From Sandarakinorhabdus glacialis (lineage in GTDB: Bacteria; Pseudomonadota; Alphaproteobacteria; Sphingomonadales; Sphingomonadaceae), in contig NZ_BMJM01000010.1 in NCBI RefSeq assembly GCF_014643455.1, positions 31,427-95,426 of the forward strand: DNA of 64,000 nucleotides, read 5' to 3'. Positions 28,193 through 37,330 of this stretch are shown one piece after another. Each line of letters starts with the position of its first letter. The first letter of the stretch is position 1. Below the pieces are notes generated by a model. The model was not told the origin of the DNA and searched no databases. It was given only the letters and a program-made list of their open reading frames with translations. Both the position numbers and the translations under genes were made by a program.

Positions 28193-29182
28193 GTGACACT
28201 CGCCATTCTCGAATTCGAAAAGCCGTTCGCGGCGATCCAGGCGCGCGCGGTGGACTATCGCGCCGCCGGTGACGAGGCCGCCGCCCGGCATGCCGACGGC
28301 GCCGCCCGCCGGCTGATGGCCGAAACCTATGCGCGCCTGACTCCGTGGCAGAAAACCCAGGTCGCCCGCCACCCGTCGCGGCCGCATTTCACCGATATCG
28401 TCAAGTCACTGGTCGAAGACTTCACGCCGCTCGCCGGCGACCGCACCTTCGGCGAGGACGCAGCCATCATCGGCGGCATCGGCCGTCTGCGCGGCCAGGA
28501 TATCCCGGTCATGGTCATCGGCCAGGAAAAGGGCAACGACACCGCTTCCCGCGTCAAGCACAACTTCGGCATGGGTCGCCCCGAAGGCTATCGCAAGGCC
28601 ATCCGCCTCGTCGAAATGGCCGGCAGGTTCAACGTGCCGGTCATCACCCTCATCGATTCGCCTGGCGCCTATCCCGGTATCGACAGCGAGGAACGCGGCG
28701 TCGCCGAGGCCATCGCCCGGTCGACGCAGGTCTTTCTCGACAGCCCGGTGCCGATCATCGCCGCCATCACCGGCGAAGGCATGTCCGGCGGCGCCATCGC
28801 CCTCGCCGCCGCCAATCGCCTGATCATGTTCGAACACGCCATCTACGCCGTCATCACCCCCGAAGGCTGCGCCTCGATCCTGTGGCGCACCGCGGCCAAG
28901 CCCGTCCCCACCGGCGCCAAAAACGCCCCCGTCGCCCCCGCCAGCCACGCCCCCGAAGCCGCCGAGGCCATGCGCGTCACCGCCACCGACCTCAGGAAGC
29001 TCGGCGTCATCGACACCATCGTTTCCGAGCCATTGGGCGGCGCCCACCGCGACCACCCCGCCGCCATCGCCGCGCTGTCGATGGCCATCACCGCCGAACT
29101 CACGCCCCTCCTCGCGATGGACCCCGCTGCGCTGCGCAAGGACCGCCGCAACAAGTTCGTAGAAATGGGCCGCCTCCTCTAA
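28193..29182 (+). CDS. accA: Acetyl-CoA carboxylase carboxyltransferase, alpha subunit
   Basis: 329 residues. Carboxyltransferase crotonase-like fold: [63 protein letters not shown], and the [12 protein letters not shown] block are diagnostic. With AccD it transfers carboxybiotin CO2 to acetyl-CoA, making malonyl-CoA for fatty acid synthesis. The GTG at 28193 ([11 protein letters not shown]) is the start that fits the family; a TTG at 28157 is in frame but would add residues absent from homologues. Confidence 0.96.
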   Translation: MTLAILEFEKPFAAIQARAVDYRAAGDEAAARHADGAARRLMAETYARLTPWQKTQVARHPSRPHFTDIVKSLVEDFTPLAGDRTFGEDAAIIGGIGRLRGQDIPVMVIGQEKGNDTASRVKHNFGMGRPEGYRKAIRLVEMAGRFNVPVITLIDSPGAYPGIDSEERGVAEAIARSTQVFLDSPVPIIAAITGEGMSGGAIALAAANRLIMFEHAIYAVITPEGCASILWRTAAKPVPTGAKNAPVAPASHAPEAAEAMRVTATDLRKLGVIDTIVSEPLGGAHRDHPAAIAALSMAITAELTPLLAMDPAALRKDRRNKFVEMGRLL

Positions 29183-29183
29183 C

Positions 29184-29272
29184 TTGTCCTCCCCCTCAGC
29201 CGTAGGCGACGCCTTCGCGTCAACGGGGGAGGCGAGAGACGCGTCTTCGCGGACCTGGGGGTGTCCCCCCGT
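29184..29272. repeat. GC-rich palindromic intergenic repeat, family B (long variant)
   Basis: CCTCCCCCTCAGCC and GGGGGAGG arms with a GGCGACGCCTTCGCGTC inner hairpin, then CGAGAGACGCG and CCTGGGGGTGTCCCCCC. Confidence 0.7.
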
Positions 29273-29287
29273 CGACGAAAAGCACCC

Positions 29288-30748
29288 ATGATCCAACCGC
29301 CCCGCAAAGCGTTAGACATCCTCATGCACCCAATCACACCACACATCGCCCTTCTCCTCGCCGCCACGGCGGCGATATTCGCCGTCGGCGCCAGCGCCCA
29401 GGCCCCCGGCTTCTCAGCCGCCGAGCGTGCCGAGGGCGCCAAGGTCAACCCCCAGCTCATCGCCGAGTTCGGCGGCGTCTATCCCGGTCCGCAATCCGCC
29501 TATGTCCGCGCCGTCGGCCAGCGTATCGCCGCGCAATCGGGCCTCGCCGCCAACCCGCGCGACTATACCGTCACCCTGCTCAATTCGAACGTGAACAACG
29601 CCTTCGCCATCCCCGGGGGCTATGTCTATGTGTCCCGGCAGCTCGTCGCGCTGATGAACGACGAAGCCGAGCTGGCCTTTGTCCTCGGCCACGAGATCGG
29701 CCACGTCGCCGCGCAGCACGGCCGCAAGCGCGAGCGCGCCTCGGGGCTGGCCAGCGTGCTTGCCGGGCTGGCCGGCGCCATCAGCGGCTCCAACATCGTC
29801 GGCAGCCTCGCCGGCGCCGGGGCGCAGGCCTATACGCTGGGCTATTCGCGCGACCAGGAACGCGAGGCCGACAGCCTCGGCGTCCGCTATCTCAGCCGGG
29901 CCGGCTACGACCCGTTCGCCAGCGGCGACATCCTCGCCGAACTCGGTGCCCAGACCAGCCTCGAAGCACGCCTCGCGGGGCGCAACGACAAGCAGGTCGG
30001 CTGGCTCTCCACCCATCCCGCCAATGCCGAGCGCGTCGCCCGCATCCGCCGCGAGGCCGCGAAGGTCGCCACGACGGGCCAGCGTGCCACCAACCGCGAC
30101 GCCTTCCTCAACGCCATCGACGGCATGGCCTATGACGACGACCCGGCGCAGGGCATCATCGAGGGTCGCAGCTTTCGCCACGGCCCGCTCGGCATCGCCT
30201 TCGATGCACCCGCCGGCTTCACCATGCAGAACTCCCCGGCCGCCGTTATCGGCATCAAGCCCGGCGCCGGGCAATTCCAGTTCGCCGGCGGCACTGCGCC
30301 CGATATCGAAAGCTACAGTGCCAAGGTCTGGCAGGCCGCCGGTGCGACCGCCCCGCAACCCCGCGCCACCACCGTCAACGGCATCGAGGCCCGCGTCAGC
30401 CAGGCTCACGTCGAGAGCCGCAACGGCACCGTCGACGCGACGCTTGCCGTCTATCGCTGGGGCCCCGATCGCTATTATCACCTGCTGATGCTCGCCCCCG
30501 GCGGCAGCGCCGCGACCTTCGAACCGATGGTGACATCGGTCCGCCGCCTCACCCCGGTGCAAGCCGGCGCCATCCGGGGCCGCCGCGTCGATGTCGTCAC
30601 CGTCAAGCCCGGCGATACCATCGCCAGCATGGCGGCGCGCATGGCCTATGCCGACAACCAGGTCGCGCGCTTCACCATCCTCAACGGCCTCGAAGCCGAT
30701 GATCGCCTGCAGCCCGGTACCCGCGTCAAGCTGATCGTGCGCGGGTGA
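29288..30748 (+). CDS. Periplasmic M48-family metalloprotease with LysM-like tail
   Basis: 486 residues from the ATG at 29288; an ATG at 29324 gives a more compact signal peptide (ITPHIALLLAATAAIFAVGASA) and may be the true start. The M48 zinc motif is H135-E-I-G-H139 with the distal Glu in RDQEREADSLGVRYL. The C-terminal ~50 residues (VTVKPGDTIASMAARM, FTILNGLEADDRLQPG) form a LysM-like peptidoglycan-binding motif. It is therefore a cell-wall-associated protease resembling BepA/LoiP types, likely acting on outer-membrane proteins. It overlaps mutT by GTGA. Confidence 0.9.
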   Translation: MIQPPRKALDILMHPITPHIALLLAATAAIFAVGASAQAPGFSAAERAEGAKVNPQLIAEFGGVYPGPQSAYVRAVGQRIAAQSGLAANPRDYTVTLLNSNVNNAFAIPGGYVYVSRQLVALMNDEAELAFVLGHEIGHVAAQHGRKRERASGLASVLAGLAGAISGSNIVGSLAGAGAQAYTLGYSRDQEREADSLGVRYLSRAGYDPFASGDILAELGAQTSLEARLAGRNDKQVGWLSTHPANAERVARIRREAAKVATTGQRATNRDAFLNAIDGMAYDDDPAQGIIEGRSFRHGPLGIAFDAPAGFTMQNSPAAVIGIKPGAGQFQFAGGTAPDIESYSAKVWQAAGATAPQPRATTVNGIEARVSQAHVESRNGTVDATLAVYRWGPDRYYHLLMLAPGGSAATFEPMVTSVRRLTPVQAGAIRGRRVDVVTVKPGDTIASMAARMAYADNQVARFTILNGLEADDRLQPGTRVKLIVRG

Positions 30749-30792
30749 GCGCCGCCGCCGCGGCAGGGGTGAGCGCCGCCGCCGCGGCAGGG
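30745..30792 (+). repeat. 24-bp tandem duplication at the mutT start
   Basis: Two exact copies of GTGAGCGCCGCCGCCGCGGC plus AGGG, each encoding eight residues (SAAAAAG plus the initial GTG codon). The third block (GTGACCGCACCAGCC) is a diverged copy. Confidence 0.9.
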
Positions 30793-31233
30793 GTGACCGC
30801 ACCAGCCGCGGTGGGGCGCACCGTCAACGTCGCCGCCGCCGCGCTGATCGACGCCGCTGGCCGCATCCTGATGGCACAGCGCCCCACCGGCAAATCGCTC
30901 GCCGGGCTATGGGAATTTCCCGGCGGCAAGATCGAGCCCGGCGAAACCCCCGAGGCGGCACTGGTCCGCGAACTTGACGAGGAACTCGGCATCCACGTCG
31001 CCATCGCCGACCTGGTGCCGCTGGTCGTCGTGCAACATGACTACCCCGATTTCATCCTGGTGATGACCGTCCACGCCTGCCGCAGATGGTCAGGCACCGC
31101 CCATGGCCGCGAGGGCCAGCCGCTCGTCTGGACGCTTTACGACGACCTCGCCGCTCTCCCGATGCCGCCCGCCGACCTGCCCGTCATCGCCGCGCTCGGC
31201 CGATTTATGCGACCAGCCGGCCGCGCGCTGTAA
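30745..31233 (+). CDS. mutT: 8-oxo-dGTP diphosphatase (Nudix, MutT-type)
   Basis: 162 residues from the GTG at 30745. The Nudix box spans about 61-83 ([17 protein letters not shown], then DEELGI), matching GX5EX7REUXEEXGU. MutT enzymes remove oxidised dGTP from the nucleotide pool to prevent mutation. The N-terminus is odd: a 24-base unit beginning with GTG occurs twice in tandem (30745, 30769) and a third GTG follows at 30793, so three start codons lie in the same frame. The first overlaps the protease stop. The catalytic domain begins after residue 25, so all three would give an active enzyme. Confidence 0.9.
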   Translation: MSAAAAAGVSAAAAAGVTAPAAVGRTVNVAAAALIDAAGRILMAQRPTGKSLAGLWEFPGGKIEPGETPEAALVRELDEELGIHVAIADLVPLVVVQHDYPDFILVMTVHACRRWSGTAHGREGQPLVWTLYDDLAALPMPPADLPVIAALGRFMRPAGRAL

Positions 31234-31300
31234 CGAGTCATGTTGCGGGCGCGTGACAGCGAGGCTATGGCCCCACCCAAGTTGCAGGGGCGCACCGTAC

Positions 31301-32236
31301 ATGAAGATACTCGCCGGAAACGGTAATCCCGAATTGGCCCAGGCCATCGCCGGCTATCTCGATCTCAAGCTGACCAGCGCCTCGGTGCGCCGCTTCGCCG
31401 ACGAAGAAATCTTCGTCGAGATCCACGAAAACGTTCGCGGCGAGGATGTCTTCGTCGTCCAGCCGACCGCCGCGCCCGCCAACGACAACCTCATGGAATT
31501 GCTCATCTGCATCGATGCGCTGCGCCGCGCCTCGGCCAAGCGCATCACCGCCGTCGTGCCCTATTTCGGCTACGCCCGGCAGGATCGAAAATCCGGCTCG
31601 CGCACGCCCATCTCGGCCAAGCTCGTCGCCAACCTGATCACCGTCGCCGGCGCCGACCGCGTCCTCTCGGTCGATCTCCACGCCGGCCAAATCCAGGGCT
31701 TCTTCGATATCCCGACCGACAATCTTTACGCCGCCCCGGTCATCGCCGCCGATATCGAATCGCGCCTCGCCCGGCAGGACATCGTCGTCGTCTCCCCCGA
31801 CGTCGGCGGCGTGGTGCGGGCAAGGGCGCTCGCCAAGCGCCTCGGCAACGCCCCGCTGGCCATCGTCGACAAGCGCCGCGAACGCGCCGGCGAATCCGAG
31901 GTCATGAACATCATCGGTGATGTCAGCGGCCGCATGTGCGTGCTGGTCGACGACATCGTCGATTCGGCCGGCACCCTGTGCAACGCCGCCGCCGCCCTCA
32001 TCCAGGCCGGCGCCACAGGTGCCACCGCCTATGTCACCCACGGAGTCCTGTCCGGCGGCGCCGTCGCCCGCGTCGAAGGCTCGGCACTCACCGAACTCGT
32101 CATCACCGATTCGATCGCCGCCGTCGCCTCGGTCCGCGGTGCGAACAAGATCCGCCGCATCACCATCGCGCCGCTCCTCGCCGAAGCCATGCGCCGCACC
32201 AGCGAAGAAAGCTCAGTCAGCTCATTGTTCGACTAA
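31301..32236 (+). CDS. prs: Ribose-phosphate pyrophosphokinase
   Basis: 311 residues, the normal class I length. The PRPP-binding loop [12 protein letters not shown], the ribose-5-phosphate region and the ATP-binding [23 protein letters not shown] block are all present, with the flexible-loop motif [17 protein letters not shown]. It makes PRPP for purine, pyrimidine, His, Trp and NAD synthesis. The ATG at 31301 fits the conserved beginning [13 protein letters not shown]. It is downstream of mutT but separated by about 65 bases. Confidence 0.97.
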   Translation: MKILAGNGNPELAQAIAGYLDLKLTSASVRRFADEEIFVEIHENVRGEDVFVVQPTAAPANDNLMELLICIDALRRASAKRITAVVPYFGYARQDRKSGSRTPISAKLVANLITVAGADRVLSVDLHAGQIQGFFDIPTDNLYAAPVIAADIESRLARQDIVVVSPDVGGVVRARALAKRLGNAPLAIVDKRRERAGESEVMNIIGDVSGRMCVLVDDIVDSAGTLCNAAAALIQAGATGATAYVTHGVLSGGAVARVEGSALTELVITDSIAAVASVRGANKIRRITIAPLLAEAMRRTSEESSVSSLFD

Positions 32237-32239
32237 TTC

Positions 32240-32308
32240 TTGCCCTCCCCCTCAAGGGGGGAGGCGAGAGACGCCTCTCGGCGGCCCGGGTGGGGGTGTC
32301 CCCCCTCC
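32240..32308. repeat. GC-rich palindromic intergenic repeat, family B
   Basis: CCTCCCCCTCAAGGGGGGAGG, then CGAGAGACGCC and CGGCCCGGGTGGGGGTGTC. It lies between prs and the convergent small secreted-protein gene. Confidence 0.8.
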
Positions 32309-32319
32309 CAGAACGCGCC

Positions 32320-32538
32320 CTACTCCCCCCCAGTCGTCCGAGCAACAACCCGCCCATCCGGCAAATAAACCTTGGAAGCCGTCACATACTCACCCTTGGG
32401 CGTACAAATCCCGCCCGGATCGGCCTTGCGCGCCTTGGCGCAAAACTCGGTATCCGGCCGCGGCGCCTGCGCCAGCGCCGGAGCACCGACCATGCCAAAG
32501 CCCATCATCAGCGTAGCAAGAACAATCTTCGTCTTCAT
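32320..32538 (-). CDS. Small secreted protein of unknown function
   Basis: 72 residues. The ATG at 32538 gives a clear signal peptide (TKIVLATLMMGFGMVGAPALAQ). The mature part is about 48 residues with two cysteines (TEFCAKARKADPGGICTPKG), likely a disulfide, and a short beta-rich end (YVTASKVYLPDGRVVAR). No family is recognised. It sits alone between prs and alr. Confidence 0.65.
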   Translation of the reverse strand: MKTKIVLATLMMGFGMVGAPALAQAPRPDTEFCAKARKADPGGICTPKGEYVTASKVYLPDGRVVARTTGGE

Positions 32539-32660
32539 CACAATGTCCAAAAACGGCGGTCATCCGCCTGCATTCGTTATAGGAAGATAACGCTTTCACC
32601 CTCATTAACAACCATCCTCAACGTGACAGCCCAGCCCCCGCCCGCTAAGCCCGACCACCG

Positions 32661-33701
32661 ATGCAGACCCCTCCCCCCAACGCCTTTCTCACCGTCGACA
32701 CTGCCGCACTCGCCGCCAACTGGCGCGTCTTCGCCGCCGCGAGCGGCCCCGCCGACTGCGGCGCCGCAATCAAGGCCAACGGCTACGGCCTCGGCGCGCG
32801 CGAGGTCGCCGACACCCTCACCGCCGCCGGCTGCCGCGATCTGTTCGTCGCCCAATGGCAGGAAGTCGCCGCGCTCGGCCTCCTCCCGCAAGGCGTCCGC
32901 CTCGCCGTCCTCCACGGCGCCGACGCCGCCGACATTCCCTTCGCCCTATCCATCAACGCCGTCCCCGTCCTCGTCACCCCCGCGCAAGTCGCCGCCTGGA
33001 AATCCACCGGCCGCCCATGCGACGTGATGATCGACACCGGCCTCAACCGCCTCGGCCTCGCCCCCGCCGATGCCCTTTCCGGCCTGCTCGACAACCTAGA
33101 AATCCACACCCTCCACAGCCACCTCGCCTGTTCCGAAGACCGCGCCCACCAGCTCAACGAAACCCAGCGCCGCACCTTCGCCGAAATCTGCAGCAAAATC
33201 CCCGCTCGCCGCCTCGCCCTCGCCAACTCCGCCGGCATCGGCCTCGGCGCCCCTTATCACCTCGGCCTCACCCGCCCCGGCATCGGCCTCTACGGCGGCG
33301 GCCAATCGCCCGGCATCATGCCCCTCCAGCCCGTCGCCGCGCTGTCCGCCCGCATCCTGCAAATCCGCGACATCGCCCCCGGCGCCTGCGTCGGCTACGG
33401 CGCTACCTTCACCGCCGCCCGCCCCACCCGCCTCGCCACCACCGCGCTCGGTTATGCCGATGGCTACCCCCGCGCCCTGTCGAACCACGGCCGCGCCCAT
33501 GTCGCCGGCATCCCCTGCCCCCTTGTCGGCCGCGTCTCGATGGACCTGACCATCTTCGACGTCACCGACGCCCCCCAGGTCGCCGAGGGCAGTTTCCTCG
33601 ATATCGATTTCGACCTCGCCGAAACCGCTGCTGCATCGGGCCACAGCGAATATGAATTGCTTACCGGCCTCGGCGCCCGCTATGCCCGCATTTATAGATG
33701 A
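32661..33701 (+). CDS. alr: Alanine racemase
   Basis: 346 residues. The PLP lysine is Lys38 (AAIKANGYGLG) and the second catalytic residue is the Tyr of VGYGATF. The N-terminal TIM barrel and C-terminal beta domain (PCPLVGRVSMDLTIFDVTD) are both recognisable. It interconverts L- and D-alanine for peptidoglycan. The stop overlaps the start of the Mla-type permease by four bases (ATGA), so alr heads a tightly coupled run of five genes. Confidence 0.95.
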   Translation: MQTPPPNAFLTVDTAALAANWRVFAAASGPADCGAAIKANGYGLGAREVADTLTAAGCRDLFVAQWQEVAALGLLPQGVRLAVLHGADAADIPFALSINAVPVLVTPAQVAAWKSTGRPCDVMIDTGLNRLGLAPADALSGLLDNLEIHTLHSHLACSEDRAHQLNETQRRTFAEICSKIPARRLALANSAGIGLGAPYHLGLTRPGIGLYGGGQSPGIMPLQPVAALSARILQIRDIAPGACVGYGATFTAARPTRLATTALGYADGYPRALSNHGRAHVAGIPCPLVGRVSMDLTIFDVTDAPQVAEGSFLDIDFDLAETAAASGHSEYELLTGLGARYARIYR

Positions 33702-34495
33702 CCGGCCTCTTCACCACCTTCGCGCACGCGCTGATCGCCCTCGGCACCGTCGTCATCGGCCTGTTCGGCTCGATCGGCCGGCTGACCCGCTTCGCCGGCA
33801 CCGCCCTGTCGCGCCTCGTCCGCCCACCGTACTACCCGGCCCAGCTGTTCGAACAGATGCTCGTCATCGGCTATTTCTCGCTCCCCGTCGTCGGCCTCAC
33901 CGCGCTGTTCACCGGCTCCGCCCTCGCCCAGCAGATCTACATCGGCGGCGCCCGCTTCAATGCCGCCGCCACCGTCCCCGCCGTCACCGTCATCGGCATC
34001 GTCCGTGAACTCGGCCCCGTCCTCGGCGGCCTGATGGTCGCCGGCCGCGTCGCCAGCGCCATGGCCGCCGAGCTCGGCACCATGCGCGTCACCGAGCAGA
34101 TCGACGCCCTCACCACCCTGCGCACCGACCCCTTCCGCTACCTCGTCGCGCCGCGCATCGTCGCCGCCGTCCTCGTCATGCCCGTCCTCGTGCTGGTCTC
34201 GAACGCGCTGGGCGTCATGGGCGGCTGGCTCCTTGCCACCCAGCGGCTCGGCTTCAACTCCGCCCAATATCTAAACACCACAGCCAACTACCTCAAGCTC
34301 GACGATGTCATGTCCTCGATGGTCAAGGCCGCCGTCTTCGGCTTCTTCATCGCGCTGATGGGCTGCTACCACGGCTACCATTCCTCAGGCGGAGCAGCCG
34401 GCGTCGGCCGCGCCACCACCAACGCCGTCGTCTCGGCCTTCATCCTCATCCTGCTGTCGAACCTCATCATCACCGTCATTGTCTTCGGCTCATGA
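33698..34495 (+). CDS. MlaE-family ABC transporter permease
   Basis: 265 residues with about five or six membrane segments. The MlaE signature is visible (VIGIVRELGPVLGGLMVAGR, ASAMAAELGTMRVTEQIDAL, PRIVAAVLVMPVLVL). In the Mla system this subunit pairs with MlaF (ATPase), MlaD (MCE protein) and MlaB to move phospholipids between inner and outer membranes. The ATPase follows directly, but no mlaD-like gene is present downstream. It overlaps alr and the ATPase gene by four bases each. Confidence 0.92.
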   Translation: MTGLFTTFAHALIALGTVVIGLFGSIGRLTRFAGTALSRLVRPPYYPAQLFEQMLVIGYFSLPVVGLTALFTGSALAQQIYIGGARFNAAATVPAVTVIGIVRELGPVLGGLMVAGRVASAMAAELGTMRVTEQIDALTTLRTDPFRYLVAPRIVAAVLVMPVLVLVSNALGVMGGWLLATQRLGFNSAQYLNTTANYLKLDDVMSSMVKAAVFGFFIALMGCYHGYHSSGGAAGVGRATTNAVVSAFILILLSNLIITVIVFGS

Positions 34496-35250
34496 CCGCC
34501 AAGATCGCCCTCGCCAACGTCCGCAAGCGCTTCGGTGCGAAGGTCGTCCTTGATGGCGTCGACCTGTCCATCGCCCCCGCCGAATCGATGGTCATCATCG
34601 GTGGCTCGGGCACCGGCAAGTCGGTGATGATCAAGTCGATCCTCGGCCTCATCCGACCCGAATCGGGCAGCATCACCGTCGACGGCCGCGAGGTCACCGG
34701 GCTTCGTGGCCGCGCCCTCGCCGATCACCAGGCGCGCTTCGGCATGCTCTTCCAAGGCGGCGCCCTTTTCGATTCGCTCCCCATCTGGCGCAACATCAGC
34801 TTCGCACTTTCCGGCCCTGCGCGGGAACGCCGCGCCGCCGCCATCGACAATCTCGCCCGCGTCGGCCTCGGCGCCGACGTCGCCGACCTGCGCCCGTCAG
34901 AACTCTCCGGCGGCATGCAGAAACGCGTCGCCCTCGCTCGCGCCATCGCCGCCAAGCCCGAGATCCTGTTCTTCGACGAACCCACCACCGGCCTCGACCC
35001 GATCATGGCCGACGTCATCAACGACCTCATCCGCACCCTCGTCACCGATCTCGGGATCACCGCCCTCACCATAACCCACGACATGGCGAGCGCCCGCAAG
35101 ATCGCCGACCAGGTCGCCATGCTTTACCAGGGCAAGATCATCTGGCACGGCCCCCGCGCCGAGATCGATACGGCAGGGAACCCATATGTCGACCAATTCG
35201 TTAATGGCCGAGCAGAAGGGCCGATCAAGATGCAATTGCACAGTCTGTGA
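34492..35250 (+). CDS. MlaF-family ABC transporter ATPase
   Basis: 252 residues. Walker A is GGSGTGKSV (about 36-44), signature ELSGGMQKRVALARA, Walker B ILFFDEPTTGLDP, switch His in TITHDM. The LSGGMQKR signature and the GLDPIMADVI block are typical of MlaF. It powers lipid transport with the MlaE-type permease just upstream. Its stop overlaps the start of the ECF sigma factor gene (GTGA), an unusual continuation for this operon. Confidence 0.93.
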   Translation: MTAKIALANVRKRFGAKVVLDGVDLSIAPAESMVIIGGSGTGKSVMIKSILGLIRPESGSITVDGREVTGLRGRALADHQARFGMLFQGGALFDSLPIWRNISFALSGPARERRAAAIDNLARVGLGADVADLRPSELSGGMQKRVALARAIAAKPEILFFDEPTTGLDPIMADVINDLIRTLVTDLGITALTITHDMASARKIADQVAMLYQGKIIWHGPRAEIDTAGNPYVDQFVNGRAEGPIKMQLHSL

Positions 35251-35825
35251 GCCGCAACGGTTTGCCCCCCTCGAACGGCAGCGTTGTCCTTGTCGAACTC
35301 CTGGCTCGATCAGCCGACGGCGACACTGCAGCATTCCGCGACTTTTACGATCGCACATCTGCTAAACTATATGGCATCATACTGCGTATCTTGGTTGAAC
35401 GCGGCGAATCCGAGGATGTTCTTCAGGAGGTTTATGTGACGATCTGGCGAAAGGCGGCTGAATTCGACGCCGCGCGCGCCAGCCCGGTGACATGGACCGC
35501 GACCATCGCCCGCAACCGCGCCATCGACCGGCTGCGCGCCCGCGGCAGCCGCCCGTCGGCGCCCCTCGATGAAGCCGCCGATGTCCGCGACGAGGCCCCG
35601 CTTGCCGATGCCCGCATCGATGCCGACCGCGACACCAGCCGCATCCACGCCGCCCTCGCCGATCTCGAACCGCGCCATGCCGCCGCCATTCGCAGCTGTT
35701 ATTTCGAGGGCCTGACCTACGAAAGTCTCGCCGTCCGCGAAGGCATCCCCGTCGGCACCCTCAAAAGCTGGGTCCGCCGCGGACTGCTGCGCATGAAGTT
35801 GTCGATGGCGGAGCATGCGCAATGA
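35247..35825 (+). CDS. ECF-family RNA polymerase sigma factor
   Basis: 192 residues. Region 2 (AAFRDFYDRTSAKLYGIILRI, LQEVYVTIWRKA) and region 4 (RSCYFEGLTYESLAVREGI, PVGTLKSWVRRGLLRMK) are clear. The pairing with an RskA-type anti-sigma factor fits the SigK-like ECF group. The GTG at 35247 overlaps the MlaF stop and the 3' end overlaps the anti-sigma gene (ATGA). It should direct transcription of a small regulon; the fasciclin gene downstream is a likely target. Confidence 0.93.
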   Translation: MSRNGLPPSNGSVVLVELLARSADGDTAAFRDFYDRTSAKLYGIILRILVERGESEDVLQEVYVTIWRKAAEFDAARASPVTWTATIARNRAIDRLRARGSRPSAPLDEAADVRDEAPLADARIDADRDTSRIHAALADLEPRHAAAIRSCYFEGLTYESLAVREGIPVGTLKSWVRRGLLRMKLSMAEHAQ

Positions 35826-36571
35826 GCGCAGACGAGAATCTGGGCCCCTACGACATGTTCCCCGGCGTTTCCCCCGACGATCAGCTTGCCATGGACTATG
35901 CCATCGGCGCTCTCGGCCGCGCCGAACGGCGCGACACCGAGCGGCGGCTCCGATCCGATCCCGGTTTCCGCGCCTTGGTCGAAGTCTGGCAAGAGACCCT
36001 GTCCCCTCTTGGCGACGATACCACCCCGGTACCGCCCCCCGCGAGCGTCTGGGCGGCCATCAACGCCGAATTGCCCCCCCGCCCGGCTATTGCCCGCGCA
36101 CCCGCCAGCAGCGGCTGGTGGAACAGCCTCGCGCTCTGGCGTGGCCTCGCCTTGGCCGGCACCGCCGCCGCCGTCGTTGCCCTGGCCACCCATGGCGAGA
36201 CGCCGCCCGCTCTTGGCACGCCACCGAAAATCCTTGTCGCCTCGCTCTCCGGCGAAAACGGCGAACCCCTGCTCTCGGCGGCCTATGATGCCCTGCGCGG
36301 CGCTGTGGTCATCACCCCCGCCGCCAGGGAAGGCGAGGCCCGCGCCACCGACAAGGACGTCCAGCTCTGGGTCATCGAGGGCGAGAAGCCGCCACGCTCG
36401 CTTGGCATCGTCGATATCACCGAGGGCAACGCCTATGCGATCTCGTCGCAGCGCCTCGAGGGCTTGCAGCCCGGCGCCACGCTCGCCATCTCCGTCGAGC
36501 CACGCGGTGGTTCGCCCACGGGCACGCCTACCGGCCCTGTGATCGCCACGGGGAAGCTGAGCGCGATCTAG
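35822..36571 (+). CDS. RskA-type anti-sigma factor
   Basis: 249 residues. The N-terminal cytoplasmic part (DDQLAMDYAIGALGRAERRDTERRL) is a sigma-binding anti-sigma domain. One membrane segment (RGLALAGTAAAVVALA) is followed by a periplasmic RskA C-terminal domain (ATDKDVQLWVIEGEKPPRSLGIV, LQPGATLAISVEPRGGSPTG). It would hold the ECF sigma factor at the membrane until released by proteolysis. No zinc-binding HxxxCxxC motif is visible, so it is not of the ZAS type. Confidence 0.92.
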   Translation: MSADENLGPYDMFPGVSPDDQLAMDYAIGALGRAERRDTERRLRSDPGFRALVEVWQETLSPLGDDTTPVPPPASVWAAINAELPPRPAIARAPASSGWWNSLALWRGLALAGTAAAVVALATHGETPPALGTPPKILVASLSGENGEPLLSAAYDALRGAVVITPAAREGEARATDKDVQLWVIEGEKPPRSLGIVDITEGNAYAISSQRLEGLQPGATLAISVEPRGGSPTGTPTGPVIATGKLSAI

Positions 36572-36713
36572 GCCGGTTCCGGCTCGGGTCGCCGCAAGGC
36601 TGGTTCGTTACGCAGTGCGACACTGACGCGCGGCGCAGCGACGAAACCACTTTACCCCTGACCGCGTAACTAATTTGTCCGAGCAGAGGACAGCCTGCCA
36701 ACAGGAGTTTACA

Positions 36714-37292
36714 ATGACATTCGCCAAACCCACGATTCGCCGCGCTTTGTTCGCCTTCGCCGCAGCCGGACTCGTGACGGCGCCCCTACAGGCTGCGTCG
36801 CACATGGAAACCAAAACCGTGATGGTCGGCGGCGCGCCGATGTATCCCAACAAGAACATAATCGAAAACGCCGTCAATTCGAAGGATCACACGACGCTCG
36901 TCGCCGCGATCAAGGCAGCCGGTCTCGTCCCCACCCTGTCGGGCCCGGGTCCGTTCACTGTCTTCGCGCCGACCAACGCCGCCTTTGCAAAGCTCCCGGC
37001 GGGCACCGTCGACACCCTGGTCAAGCCCGAAAATAAAGCGGCATTAACATCGATCCTTACATACCACGTGGTGCCGGGCAAGATGGGCGCAAAGGCAATT
37101 GCTGCCGCCATCAAGGCCGGCAAGGGTAAAGCCGTGCTGACCACCGTCGAGGGCGGCAAGCTGACCGTCTCGATGATGGGCGGCAAGGTCATGCTCACCG
37201 ATGCCAAGGGCGGCATGTCGATGGTCTCGATCGCCGACGTCAACCAGTCAAACGGCGTCATCCACGTCGTCGACACCGTCATGATGCCCTGA
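36714..37292 (+). CDS. Secreted fasciclin-domain protein
   Basis: 192 residues. ATG at 36714 has a strong ACAGGAG ribosome binding site. Signal peptide (ALFAFAAAGLVTAPLQAA) followed by one FAS1 domain (NIIENAVNSKDHTTLVAAIKAAG, GPFTVFAPTNAAFAKLPAG, LTYHVVPGKM, NGVIHVVDTVMMP). FAS1 proteins act in adhesion or envelope interaction. Such genes often follow ECF sigma/RskA pairs, which suggests control by the adjacent sigma factor. The 142 bases upstream hold its promoter, but I cannot assign -35/-10 elements with confidence. Confidence 0.93.
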   Translation: MTFAKPTIRRALFAFAAAGLVTAPLQAASHMETKTVMVGGAPMYPNKNIIENAVNSKDHTTLVAAIKAAGLVPTLSGPGPFTVFAPTNAAFAKLPAGTVDTLVKPENKAALTSILTYHVVPGKMGAKAIAAAIKAGKGKAVLTTVEGGKLTVSMMGGKVMLTDAKGGMSMVSIADVNQSNGVIHVVDTVMMP

Positions 37293-37298
37293 ACGAAG

Positions 37299-37326
37299 AA
37301 GGGCGAGCCACAAGGCTCGCCCTTTT
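37299..37326 (+). terminator. Rho-independent terminator after the fasciclin gene
   Basis: An 11-bp perfect stem (AAGGGCGAGCC / GGCTCGCCCTT) with loop ACAA and a T-rich end (TTCT). Confidence 0.85.
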
Positions 37327-37330
37327 CTAT

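Noticed and set aside
36572..36713. Candidate ECF promoter such as CGTAAC near 36665 before the fasciclin gene.
   Set aside because: No second copy of the same -35/-10 pair was found before the sigma operon, so an assignment would be a guess.
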